NCBI GenBank assembly: GCA_017849395.1
Contig: JAFIHO010000431.1
Location: 1-9,620, forward strand
DNA from: Hyphomicrobiales bacterium
GTDB lineage: Bacteria > Pseudomonadota > Alphaproteobacteria > Micropepsales > Micropepsaceae
Direction of reading: 5' to 3'
DNA length: 9,620 bases
The position numbers and the translations under genes were made by a program. The notes beneath the pieces are model-generated. The model was given only the letters and a program-made list of their open reading frames with translations. It was not told the origin of the DNA and made no database searches. This document shows, piece by piece, positions 1 through 8,110 of this stretch (position 1 is its first letter; the number at the start of each line of letters is the position of its first letter).

Positions 1-1
1 C

Positions 2-745
2 GACCTGCCGGAAGAGGAGCGCGCGCAATTGCTGGCGCGCCATTACGACAGTTACTGGCTGGCCTTCGACACCGAGGAACAGGAACGCCATGCCAGGCTG
101 ATGCTGAAGGCCGACCGCGCCGGCGATCTTCTCACCGTGGCGACGCTCCCCAGCCCCTTGCGCGACGTGACCGAGATCGTGCTCTACACCCCCGACCATC
201 CGGGCCTGTTCTCGCAATTCGCCGGCGCCATCGCCATGTCGGGCGGCTCGATCGTGGACGCGAAAGTCACCACCACCAGCCACGGCTTCGCGCTCGACAT
301 CTTCTCGGTGCAGGACATGGAGGGACTGGCCTTCGACGATCCCGACCGGCTGGCGCGGCTCAAGCAGACCATCGAGAAGACCGTGCGCGGCGAAATCTGG
401 CCGCGCCGCGCGCTGACCGGCCGTCGCCCGCTCCAGACCCGGCCCAGCGCCTTCACCATCGCGCCCAAGGCCCATTTCGACAACGAAGCGTCCCAGATCG
501 CCAGCGTGATCGACGTGGAAGGCCTGGACCGGCCGGGGTTCCTTTATGACGTCATCCAGGCTTTGTTCGAAGCCGGGCTTTCGATCTCCACCTCCATGAT
601 CGCGACCTATGGCGAGCGGGCAGTGGACGTTTTCTATGTCCGCGACGGCTTCGGCCACAAGATCACCCACCCCGCGCGGCTGGAAGCGGTGGAAGCAAGG
701 CTGGGCAAGGCACTGGCCCCGCCCCAGCCCACGCCCGCGGCTTGA
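2..745 (+). CDS. glnD: Bifunctional [protein-PII] uridylyltransferase/uridylyl-removing enzyme, C-terminal fragment
   Basis: This is the 3' end of a gene that starts before the window; 247 codons are visible, open from base 2 to the TGA at 743-745. GlnD adds UMP to PII proteins when nitrogen is low and removes it when glutamine is high. The fragment holds the two C-terminal ACT domains that sense glutamine. ACT1 covers about fragment residues 57-110 (TEIVLYTPDHPGLFSQ, with the DHPGL turn). ACT2 covers about 165-220 (SVIDVEGLDRPGFLYD, with the DRPGFL turn). The nucleotidyltransferase and HD domains would lie upstream and cannot be checked. In many alphaproteobacteria glnD is followed by murJ/mviN and then trpS; here trpS follows after 89 bases. 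The paired ACT domains and the neighbourhood make GlnD much more likely than another ACT protein. Confidence 0.9.
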   Translation, partial: DLPEEERAQLLARHYDSYWLAFDTEEQERHARLMLKADRAGDLLTVATLPSPLRDVTEIVLYTPDHPGLFSQFAGAIAMSGGSIVDAKVTTTSHGFALDIFSVQDMEGLAFDDPDRLARLKQTIEKTVRGEIWPRRALTGRRPLQTRPSAFTIAPKAHFDNEASQIASVIDVEGLDRPGFLYDVIQALFEAGLSISTSMIATYGERAVDVFYVRDGFGHKITHPARLEAVEARLGKALAPPQPTPAA

Positions 746-790
746 AGGCCGCGCCCGCCCAAGGCATAACCCCGCCAATTCACAAAAGTC

Positions 791-817
791 CTCACCCTGA
801 GCCTGTCGAAGGGTGAG
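791..817. repeat. Dispersed hairpin repeat, copy 1 (upstream of trpS)
   Basis: An 8-bp perfect stem, CTCACCCT (791-798) with AGGGTGAG (810-817), closes an 11-base loop GAGCCTGTCGA (799-809). The same loop recurs at 1877-1887 inside a stem of different sequence. The core CCTGAGCCTGTCGAAGG matches a small palindromic repeat I recall from many alphaproteobacterial genomes; that link is from memory. The hairpin ends 17 bases before the trpS start, so it would lie in or near the trpS 5' leader if transcribed. No T-run follows, so a classical intrinsic terminator is unlikely. Confidence 0.75.
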
Positions 818-834
818 GCCGCAGCGAGATCGCC

Positions 835-1851
835 ATGTCCCACAAGCCCCTCGTCCTTTCCGGCATGCAGCCGACCAACACGCTGCACCTTGGCAATTAC
901 CTGGGCGCGCTGAAGAACTGGGTGAAGATGCAGGAAGATATGCCCTGCCTGTTCTGCGTGGTGGACATGCATGCCATCACCGCCGATGCGGGCTATGGCA
1001 AGTCGGAGGAACTGGCGCGCTCCACCCGCGAAGTGGCGGCCGCCTATATCGCGGGCGGCGTGGATCCGGCACGCACGCCCATCTTCAACCAGGGCCAGGT
1101 GCCCGAACATGCCGAACTGTCATGGATCTTCAACTGCGTGGCGCGGCTGGGCTGGCTGGACCGCATGACCCAGTTCAAGGAAAAGTCCGGCAAACACAAG
1201 GAACGCGCCAGTGTCGGCCTCTACACCTATCCGGTGCTGATGGCCGCCGACATTCTTGTCTACAAGGCGACCCATGTGCCGGTCGGCGAGGACCAGAAGC
1301 AGCATCTCGAACTGGCGCGCGACATCGCGCAGAAATTCAACAATGATTATGGCGTGCCGGATTTCTTCCCGCAGCCGGAGCCGGTCATCATGGGCACGGC
1401 GACGCGGGTGATGAGCCTGCGCGACGGCACCAAGAAAATGTCCAAGTCGGACGAAAGCGACGCCAGCCGCATCAACCTGACCGACGATGCCGACGCCATC
1501 GCGAACAAGATTCGCCGCGCCAAAACCGATCCCCTGCCGCTTCCGGCAAGCAAGGATGAATTGAAGGACCGGCCGGAAGCCGAAAACCTTCTCAACATTT
1601 ACGCCGCCCTGGCGGATCAGAATCGCGACGCGGTGATCGCCCAGTTCGCGGGCCAGCAATTCTCGGGCTTCAAGAATGCCCTGGCCGATCTGACAGTGGC
1701 CAAGCTGGAACCGATGGCCAGGGAAATGCGCCGGCTGCTGGCCGACCCCGCAGAGATCGACCGCATCCTCAAGGCGGGCGCCCGGAGCGCGCGCGCCATC
1801 GCCACCCCGGTGATGGATGAGGTGAAACGTCGCGTGGGCTTCATCGCCTGA
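835..1851 (+). CDS. trpS: Tryptophanyl-tRNA synthetase
   Basis: Cytoplasmic class Ic aminoacyl-tRNA synthetase that activates tryptophan with ATP and charges tRNA-Trp. The 338-residue length is normal for the bacterial enzyme. The N-terminus has the family hallmark SGMQPTNTLHLGNYLGAL, in which HLGN (residues 18-21) is the HIGH ATP-binding motif. The second class I signature KMSKS is intact at residues 201-205, preceded by RVMSLRDGTK. Between them lie the CVVDMHAIT and PVLMAADILVYKATHVPVGEDQKQH segments, typical of the Rossmann fold and tryptophan pocket. The ATG at 835 is chosen because the conserved N-terminus starts a few residues after it; the region upstream (GCGAG, then ATCGCC) is a poor Shine-Dalgarno match. 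A hairpin repeat lies immediately before the gene and a second copy immediately after it. Confidence 0.97.
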   Translation: MSHKPLVLSGMQPTNTLHLGNYLGALKNWVKMQEDMPCLFCVVDMHAITADAGYGKSEELARSTREVAAAYIAGGVDPARTPIFNQGQVPEHAELSWIFNCVARLGWLDRMTQFKEKSGKHKERASVGLYTYPVLMAADILVYKATHVPVGEDQKQHLELARDIAQKFNNDYGVPDFFPQPEPVIMGTATRVMSLRDGTKKMSKSDESDASRINLTDDADAIANKIRRAKTDPLPLPASKDELKDRPEAENLLNIYAALADQNRDAVIAQFAGQQFSGFKNALADLTVAKLEPMAREMRRLLADPAEIDRILKAGARSARAIATPVMDEVKRRVGFIA

Positions 1852-1865
1852 TCCGGCTGCCGGAA

Positions 1866-1897
1866 CTCGTCATCCTGAGCCTGTCGAAGGATGAGAG
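1866..1897. repeat. Dispersed hairpin repeat, copy 2 (between trpS and cydA)
   Basis: TCATCCT (1870-1876) pairs with AGGATGA (1888-1894) around the same 11-base loop GAGCCTGTCGA (1877-1887) found at 799-809. With one bulged G at 1869, the stem extends by CTC (1866-1868) with GAG (1895-1897). Relative to copy 1 the stem changes from CACCCT/AGGGTG to CATCCT/AGGATG, so both arms changed together and pairing is kept. It lies 15 bases after the trpS stop and about 40 bases before cydA, in the same orientation as copy 1. No T-run follows. Confidence 0.75.
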
Positions 1898-1939
1898 CCG
1901 CGTTTCCTCCGCGCGGGATATGCTCTAAGTTCCTGACGC

Positions 1940-3318
1940 ATGGAACTCGATCCGCTGTTTCTGTCGCGATTGCAGTTCGGCTGGGTGATCGCCTGGCACA
2001 TTTTGCTGCCCGCCTTCACGGTCGGGCTGGCCTCCTATATCGCGCTGCTGGAAGGGCTCTACTTCTTCACGAAAAAGCCGATCTGGTTTCGCATCAGCGG
2101 CTTCTGGACCCGCATCTTCGCCATCGCGTTCGGCATGGGCGTGGTTTCGGGCGTGGTGATGCCGTTCCAGTTCGGCACCAACTGGAGCCGTTTCTCCGAC
2201 GCCACCGCCAATGTCGTCTCGCCGCTGCTGGCCTATGAAAGCCTCACCGCCTTCTCGCTGGAGGCGGGCTTTCTGGGTGTGCTTCTGTTCGGCCGCCACC
2301 TGGTGCCGCGTCCGATGCATTTCGCCGCCGCGCTGCTGGTGGCGGCGGGCACCCTGTTCTCGTCCTTCTGGATTCTGTCGGTCAACAGCTGGATGCAGAC
2401 GCCGGACGGCTACAAGCTGGTCGATGGCCGCTTCTTTCCGGCCGACTGGATGGCGGTGGTTTTCAATCCGTCCTTTGTCTATCGCCTGGCCCATACCGTT
2501 ACCGGTTTCTATGTCACCACCGGCTTTGTCGTGATGGGCGTGGCGGCCTGGCTGATCCGCAAGGGCGAACATGCGGCGGATGGCAAGGCGATGCTGACAA
2601 CCACCCTGTCTCTGCTGACGCTGCTTGTGCCGCTGCAGATATTCCTGGGCGACCTTCATGGCCTGAACACGCTGCAACACCAGCCCGCCAAGCTGGCCGC
2701 CATCGAAGCGCATTGGAACGCCGAAAGCCATGCGCCCCTGGCGCTGTTCGCCCTGCCTGACGAGGAGGCCGAAACCAACCGCGCCGTGATCGAGGTGCCG
2801 GAACTGGGCAGCCTGATCCTGACCCATTCCGCCGAGGGCGTGGTGCCGGGCCTGAAACAATTTCCCAGGGAAGACCGTGCGCCGGTGGCGGTGGTGTTCT
2901 TTTCCTTCCGCATCATGGTGGGACTGGGCCTGATCATGCTGGCGGTCGTCGCCCTTGCCTGGCTGCTCCGGCTGCGCGGCAAACTGTTCAACACAAAATG
3001 GTTCCTGCGGACGCTCACCATCACCGGCCCGATCGGCTTCCTCGCCGTGCTGGCGGGCTGGGTCACCACAGAAGTGGGACGCCAGCCCTGGACCGTCTAT
3101 GGCGTGATGCGCACCGAACATTCGGTGACGCCGTCGCTGACCGGCGGACAGGTTCTGGTGTCGCTGCTCTGCTATGCCATCGTCTATCTGCTGATCTATC
3201 CGGTGGGCGGCTGGCTGATGTGGAAAGCGGTGCGAAAGGGCCCCGGCGAGATCGAAAGTCCGGTCGCCGCCGGACGTCCCGCCGCGCCGGTGGTGGCGCC
3301 GCCCAAGGGAAGCGCGCC

Positions 3319-3322
<4 letters not shown>
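1940..3322 (+). CDS. cydA: Cytochrome bd-type quinol oxidase subunit I, short Q-loop (CioA-like)
   Basis: Integral membrane subunit that oxidises quinol and carries the b558, b595 and d hemes of a bd-type terminal oxidase reducing oxygen to water. By alignment from memory with E. coli CydA, heme ligands are present: His20 (AWHILLP), His185 (YRLAHTVTGF) and Met326 (SFRIMVGLG). Glu100 and Glu108 (AYESLTAFSLEAGF), the Q-loop pair Lys251/Glu256 (QPAKLAAIEA) and the GRQPW signature (380-384) are also there. At 460 residues it is clearly shorter than E. coli CydA (522). The region after the Q-loop is compact, which fits the short-Q-loop group that includes cyanide-insensitive CioA. The start follows the standard N-terminus MELDPLFLSRLQFGW; no good Shine-Dalgarno is visible. 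The tail after about residue 440 is rich in Ala and Pro. It overlaps cydB by ATGA. Cyanide insensitivity cannot be read from sequence alone. Confidence 0.96.
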
Positions 3323-4314
<992 letters not shown>

Positions 4315-4323
4315 CATTTCCCA

Positions 4324-5073
4324 ATGAAGACAGTCCTCATCACAGGCGCGGCCAAAAGACTGGGACGAGCCATCGCGCTCGATCTCGCTTCGGATGGCTG
4401 GAACGTGGCGGTGCATTACAACGGCTCCGGCGCAGACGCGGAATCGGTCGCCGGTGACATTCGGAAACTGGGCGTCCGCTGCGAGACGTTTCAGTGCGAT
4501 CTGTCGCGCGAAGCCGATACCGCCGCGCTGACCGGCAAGGTCACGGCGAGGCTCGGCCCACTCACCGCCCTCATCAACAGCGCCTCGCTGTTCGAGAATG
4601 ACGACTGGCAAAGCGCCACCCGCGCAAGCTGGGACGCGCATATGGAAACGAACCTGCGCGCGCCGCTGGTTCTGTCCCAGGCCTTCGCCACGCAGCTTCC
4701 GGCAAACGAGACCGGCAATATCATCAACCTGATCGACCAGCGCGTTCTGAAGCCGACGCCGCAATTCCTGTCCTACAGTGTCAGCAAGGCCGGCCTTTAC
4801 TGGCTGACCACGACCCTGGCGCAAGGCATGGGCCCGCGCATCCGGGTCAACGCCGTGGGCCCCGGCCCGACCTTGCGCAACCCGCGCCAGTCGGAAGCCG
4901 ATTTCGCGCGCCAGCGTGACGCCACCATCCTGAAGCGCGGCGCCGACCCCGCCGACATCTGCGCCGCGGTGCGCTATCTTCTCGCCGCCCCGGCGGTGAC
5001 CGGACAGATGCTGGCGGTGGATGGCGGCCAGCACCTGATCTGGCAGACCCCCGACGTAACCGTGACGGAATAG
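4324..5073 (+). CDS. SDR-family pteridine reductase, PTR1/FolM-like
   Basis: NADPH-dependent short-chain dehydrogenase of 249 residues. The nucleotide-binding motif is TGAAKRLGRAIA (residues 7-18). This is the TGxxxR form typical of pteridine reductases such as Leishmania PTR1 and bacterial FolM, not the TGxxxG form of most SDRs. Other residues are NSAS (85-88), Asn110, Asp138 (IINLIDQR), and Tyr151 and Lys155 (SYSVSKAG). An Asp ahead of the YxxxK pair also fits PTR1. The C-terminal VTGQMLAVDGGQHL is standard for SDRs. The likely reaction is reduction of dihydromonapterin or dihydrofolate to the tetrahydro form. The folB gene begins 5 bases after the stop, which supports pterin work. No Shine-Dalgarno is visible before the ATG, and the short gap to cydB suggests read-through translation or co-transcription. 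Exact substrate is inferred. Confidence 0.8.
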   Translation: MKTVLITGAAKRLGRAIALDLASDGWNVAVHYNGSGADAESVAGDIRKLGVRCETFQCDLSREADTAALTGKVTARLGPLTALINSASLFENDDWQSATRASWDAHMETNLRAPLVLSQAFATQLPANETGNIINLIDQRVLKPTPQFLSYSVSKAGLYWLTTTLAQGMGPRIRVNAVGPGPTLRNPRQSEADFARQRDATILKRGADPADICAAVRYLLAAPAVTGQMLAVDGGQHLIWQTPDVTVTE

Positions 5074-5078
5074 AACGC

Positions 5079-5450
5079 ATGTCTCCCATCGCGGCGCCCG
5101 GTGTGCGCCATGTCTTCATCCGCAACCTGGACCTGCTCGCCCATATCGGCGTCTACCGCCATGAGGAAGGCAAGATGCAGCCGGTGCGCATCAATCTGGA
5201 CCTCGGCGTCGAGGATGTGATGGATGCGGGCGACAGGCTGGAGAATGTGGTCGATTACGCCATCTTCGAAGCGCGCATCCGCGCCATCATCGCCGAAGGC
5301 CATGTGCGCCTGGCCGAAACCCTGGCCGAGCGCATCGCCATCGCCTGTTTCGAGGACGAACGGGTGAAAAGCGCGCGCATCCGGGTGGAAAAACTCCACG
5401 CCCTGCCCGGCGCCGAAAGCGCGGGCGTGGAAATAGAGCGCAGGCGCTAG
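5079..5450 (+). CDS. folB: Dihydroneopterin aldolase
   Basis: Cytoplasmic folate-pathway enzyme that cleaves 7,8-dihydroneopterin to 6-hydroxymethyl-7,8-dihydropterin and glycolaldehyde. The 123-residue length is normal. It has the FolB pattern of an N-terminal strand with LLAHIGVYRHEEGKMQPVRI (about residues 19-38), then VVDYAIFEARIRAII, the HVRLAETLAERIA helix, and the C-terminal strand RVEKLHALPGAESAGVEIER. The Lys in VEKLHA is the expected catalytic-lysine position. The ATG at 5079 is preceded by GGAA at 5067-5070, a fair Shine-Dalgarno, and lies 5 bases after the upstream SDR gene, so the two are probably one transcript. The TAG stop (5448-5450) forms the base of a 12-bp hairpin. FolX (an epimerase paralogue) is a less likely alternative. 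Confidence 0.9.
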   Translation: MSPIAAPGVRHVFIRNLDLLAHIGVYRHEEGKMQPVRINLDLGVEDVMDAGDRLENVVDYAIFEARIRAIIAEGHVRLAETLAERIAIACFEDERVKSARIRVEKLHALPGAESAGVEIERRR

Positions 5451-5488
5451 AGCATTTTCACGTTTCTTCGAATCGCGAAAATGCTCTA
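5448..5488. repeat. Composite alphaproteobacterial palindromic repeat, left hairpin; possible terminator of the folB transcript
   Basis: A perfect 12-bp stem, TAGAGCATTTTC (5448-5459) with GAAAATGCTCTA (5477-5488), encloses a 17-base loop. The stem starts with the TAG stop codon of folB. It is followed by ATCTTTTTGTT, with TTTTT at 5491-5495, so it could act as an intrinsic terminator, although the stem is AU-rich and the loop is large. Together with the right hairpin it resembles a repeat I recall from Rhizobiales and related genomes. Confidence 0.7.
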
Positions 5489-5502
5489 TCTTTTTGTTGG
5501 TC

Positions 5503-5546
5503 GCGGTTCCGGACGGAAAACCGGTTTCCACTTTTCCTGGAACCGC
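5503..5546. repeat. Composite palindromic repeat, right hairpin
   Basis: GCGGTTCC (5503-5510) pairs with GGAACCGC (5539-5546). Inside lies a perfect 10-base palindrome, AAACCGGTTT (5518-5527), which can also fold as GGAAA/TTTCC (5515-5519 with 5525-5529). The GAAAACCGGTTTCCACTTTT segment is the part I recognise from dispersed repeats in alphaproteobacterial genomes; this is memory, not a search. The element lies between folB and uvrC and ends 17 bases before the uvrC start. Confidence 0.7.
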
Positions 5547-5554
5547 TTTAATAT
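5526..5554 (+). promoter_or_regulatory. Candidate sigma-70-type promoter for uvrC
   Basis: TAATAT (5549-5554) resembles a -10 box. TTCCAC (5526-5531), 17 bases upstream, is a weak -35 match inside the right arm of the repeat. Initiation about 7 bases after the -10 box would fall near 5561, only a few bases before the uvrC ATG at 5564. The message would then be nearly leaderless, which fits the absence of a Shine-Dalgarno before that ATG. This is a pattern match only. Confidence 0.3.
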
Positions 5555-5563
5555 ATTGGCCGC

Positions 5564-7429
5564 ATGAGTTCCGACGGCACGCCCCTCAAGGGCGTCGAGC
5601 GCATCACCGCCTATCTGAAGACCCTGCCGGACGCGCCGGGCGTCTACCGCATGATGAATGCGGCGGGCGAAGTCCTGTATGTCGGCAAGGCCAAGAGCCT
5701 GAAGAAGCGCGTCACCTCCTATGCGCGCGGCGCGGTGCACAGCGACCGGCTGACCCGCATGATCGCCGAAACCGCCGAGATGATCTTCGTCACCACGGCG
5801 TCGGAGACCGAGGCGCTGCTGCTGGAGTCCAATCTCATCAAGCGGCTGAAGCCGCGCTACAATGTCTCCTATCGCGACGACAAGAGCTTCCCCAACATCC
5901 TGCTGCGTGAGGATCACGCGTTCCCGCAGCTTCTGAAACATCGCGGCGCAAAGACCACCAAGGGCGTCTATTATGGGCCTTTTGCCAGCGCGGGCGCGGT
6001 GAGCCGCACGCTGAACACGTTGCAGCGCGCCTTCCTGCTGCGCTCCTGCTCGGATTCGGTGTTCGACAGCCGCACCCGGCCCTGCCTGCTGTTCCAGATC
6101 AAGCGGTGCAGCGCGCCTTGCGTGAACCGCATCGACGAAGCGGGCTATCGCGAGCTGGTCGAGGAGGCGGAGAATTTCCTGGCCGGAAAAAGCCGCGTGG
6201 TGCAGGACGAATTGGTGGCGCAGATGAATGCCGCATCGGATGCGCTGGATTTCGAGGCCGCGGCGCGGGTGCGCGACCGGCTGCGCGCCATGAGCAGCAT
6301 TCAGTCCTCGCAGGGGATCAATCCCACCACCTTCGAGGAGGCCGATCTGTTCGCCGCCCACAGCGAAGGCGGGCAGACCTGCATACAGGTGTTCTTTTTC
6401 CGCGCCGGACAGAATTGGGGCAACAAGCCCTATTTCCCCCGCACCGCCGACCTGCCGCTGGGCGAGGCTTTGGAATCCTTTGTCGGCCAGTTCTATGACG
6501 AACGCGATGCGCCCCGGCTGATCCTCACCTCCGAGGAACTGCCCGGCGCCGCGCTTCTGGCCGAGGCGCTGGGATCGCGGGCCGGGCACAAGGTCGAGAT
6601 TGCGGTGCCCCAGCGCGGCGAGAAACGCGAGATCATGGCGGCGGCCCTGACCAATGCGCGCGAACAGCTTGGCCGCCGCCTGGCCGAGAACAGCGCCCAG
6701 ACCCAGTTGCTGGAAGGCGTGGCCGACCTGTTCGGGCTGGACGCCCCGCCCCGCCGCATCGAGGTCTATGACAATTCCCACATCCAGGGCGCGCATGCGC
6801 TGGGCGGCATGGTGGTGGCGGGGCCCGAAGGTTTCGAAAAAGGCGAATACCGCAAGTTCAACATCAAGTCGGACGAGCTGCAGCCCGGCGACGATTACGC
6901 CATGATGCGCGAGGTTCTGACCCGCCGCTTCGCCCGCATGGTGAAGGAGGAAGCCGACCAGCCGGACAATCCGCGCTGGAAGCGTCCCGATCTGGTGCTG
7001 ATCGATGGCGGGCCGGGGCAGCTTGCCGTCGCCTGCCAGGTGTTCGCCGATCTGGGGGTGGAGAATGTGGCGCTGGTGTCGATCTCCAAGGGGCCGGACC
7101 GTGACGCGGGGCGCGAGCATTTCTACATGCCCGGCCGGGAACCCTTCCGTCTCGATCCCAAAAACCCGGTTCTGTACTATCTGCAACGCCTGCGGGACGA
7201 GGCGCACCGTTTTGCCATCGGCAGCCACCGCAAGAAGCGCAGCGCCGCCATCGGCGCCAATCCGCTGGACGAGATCGCCGGGGTGGGCGCCGGCCGCAAG
7301 CGCGCCCTGTTGCAGCATTTCGGTTCGGCCCGGGCCGTGGCGGGAGCCAGCCTTGCCGATCTGTCGTCGGTGTCGGGGGTCAGCCAGACCCTGGCCAGGA
7401 AAATTTTCGACTTCTTCCATCCCGGTTGA
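5564..7429 (+). CDS. uvrC: UvrABC excinuclease subunit C
   Basis: Nucleotide excision repair nuclease that makes the 3' and 5' incisions around a lesion marked by UvrA and UvrB. The 621-residue protein has every expected domain. The N-terminal GIY-YIG nuclease (about 20-105) carries GVY (26-28) and YVG (39-41) followed by KAKSLKKRV. Cysteines 162, 174, 182 and 186 have the spacing of the iron-sulfur ligands described for E. coli UvrC. The UVR motif for UvrB contact spans about 211-245. The RNase H-like nuclease contains Asp403 (VYDNSH), Asp481 (LIDGGPGQL) and His548 (RDEAHRFA). Two helix-hairpin-helix motifs end the protein (about 566-615). The ATG at 5564 lacks a clear Shine-Dalgarno, but the GIY domain starts at a normal distance from it. 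Downstream genes follow in the same direction. Confidence 0.97.
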   Translation: MSSDGTPLKGVERITAYLKTLPDAPGVYRMMNAAGEVLYVGKAKSLKKRVTSYARGAVHSDRLTRMIAETAEMIFVTTASETEALLLESNLIKRLKPRYNVSYRDDKSFPNILLREDHAFPQLLKHRGAKTTKGVYYGPFASAGAVSRTLNTLQRAFLLRSCSDSVFDSRTRPCLLFQIKRCSAPCVNRIDEAGYRELVEEAENFLAGKSRVVQDELVAQMNAASDALDFEAAARVRDRLRAMSSIQSSQGINPTTFEEADLFAAHSEGGQTCIQVFFFRAGQNWGNKPYFPRTADLPLGEALESFVGQFYDERDAPRLILTSEELPGAALLAEALGSRAGHKVEIAVPQRGEKREIMAAALTNAREQLGRRLAENSAQTQLLEGVADLFGLDAPPRRIEVYDNSHIQGAHALGGMVVAGPEGFEKGEYRKFNIKSDELQPGDDYAMMREVLTRRFARMVKEEADQPDNPRWKRPDLVLIDGGPGQLAVACQVFADLGVENVALVSISKGPDRDAGREHFYMPGREPFRLDPKNPVLYYLQRLRDEAHRFAIGSHRKKRSAAIGANPLDEIAGVGAGRKRALLQHFGSARAVAGASLADLSSVSGVSQTLARKIFDFFHPG

Positions 7430-7483
7430 GCACCCCCAAAACAACGGGTGAAAAAAGCGGCAACCACGCCTAAAGTCTCGCCC

Positions 7484-8110
7484 ATGTTCGCTTTGCCCAA
7501 TGCCCTGACCATCCTGCGCATCGTCCTGGTGCCGGTATTCGCCATCGCCTTTGTCACGCCCGGCGACCTGGCCCGCATCATCGCCTTTGTCGTGTTCGCC
7601 ATCGCCGGCCTCAGCGACTGGCTGGACGGCTTCGCAGCGCGCAAGCTGAATGCCGGATCGGAATTCGGCCGGATGCTGGACCCCATCGCCGACAAGGTGC
7701 TGGTGGCAGTGGCCCTGATGATGCTGGTGGCCGAAGGCGATATCCGCCAGTTCGTGCTGACCGGGGGCCTGCGCAGCCTGCTGCGGCTGGTTCCTGCCCT
7801 CATCATCCTGGCGCGCGAGATTCTGGTGTCGGGCCTGCGCGAATTCCTGGCGGGCACGCGGGTCAGCGTGCCGGTCACCACCATCGCCAAGTTCAAGACC
7901 GCGGTGCAGATGGTGGCCATCGGGGCGATGATCCTGACCCCGCTGGCAGAGAAATTCCTGCCCGCCGAACTGAGCCTGACTTACGCCTTCATCGCCTATC
8001 TGCTGCTGTGGATCGCCGCGGCGCTGACGGTCTATACCGGCGTGATCTATTTCAAGAACGGCATGGCGCATATCGATACGCGCCCCGACGCCGCGCGGGA
8101 ACGGGCGTGA
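7484..8110 (+). CDS. pgsA: CDP-diacylglycerol--glycerol-3-phosphate 3-phosphatidyltransferase
   Basis: Integral membrane enzyme that transfers a phosphatidyl group from CDP-diacylglycerol to glycerol-3-phosphate, the committed step to phosphatidylglycerol and cardiolipin. The CDP-alcohol phosphotransferase signature is complete: Asp45, Asp48, Gly49, Ala52, Arg53, Gly62, Asp66 and Asp70 (DWLDGFAAR, then GRMLDPIAD). Hydrophobic segments cover the N-terminus and most of the region after residue 70. I chose the ATG at 7484 (208 residues) because MFALPNALTILRI is the usual start of this family. An in-frame GTG at 7448 would add 12 polar residues and has no better ribosome site. The gene begins 54 bases after uvrC and its TGA overlaps the GTG of moaD. 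The uvrC-pgsA-moaD-moaE order is common in alphaproteobacteria, which favours PgsA over another CDP-alcohol phosphotransferase. Confidence 0.92.
   Translation: MFALPNALTILRIVLVPVFAIAFVTPGDLARIIAFVVFAIAGLSDWLDGFAARKLNAGSEFGRMLDPIADKVLVAVALMMLVAEGDIRQFVLTGGLRSLLRLVPALIILAREILVSGLREFLAGTRVSVPVTTIAKFKTAVQMVAIGAMILTPLAEKFLPAELSLTYAFIAYLLLWIAAALTVYTGVIYFKNGMAHIDTRPDAARERA

Noticed and set aside
1919..1924. TATGCT as a -10 box for cydA
   Set aside because: No acceptable -35 box lies 16-18 bases upstream, and a single -10-like hexamer is expected by chance.
1891..2238. A 115-codon + strand frame starting inside the repeat before cydA
   Set aside because: It runs out of phase through the start of cydA, has Arg/His-rich composition and no recognisable motif.
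1925..3121. A 398-codon open frame on the - strand opposite cydA
   Set aside because: It mirrors cydA codon structure, is low in hydrophobic residues, rich in His and Gln, and shows no family motif; cydA on the + strand is unambiguous.
7431..7450. CACCC/GGGTG inverted repeat after uvrC as a terminator
   Set aside because: Only 5 bp with a 10-base loop, followed on the + strand by A residues and not T; pgsA follows closely in the same direction.
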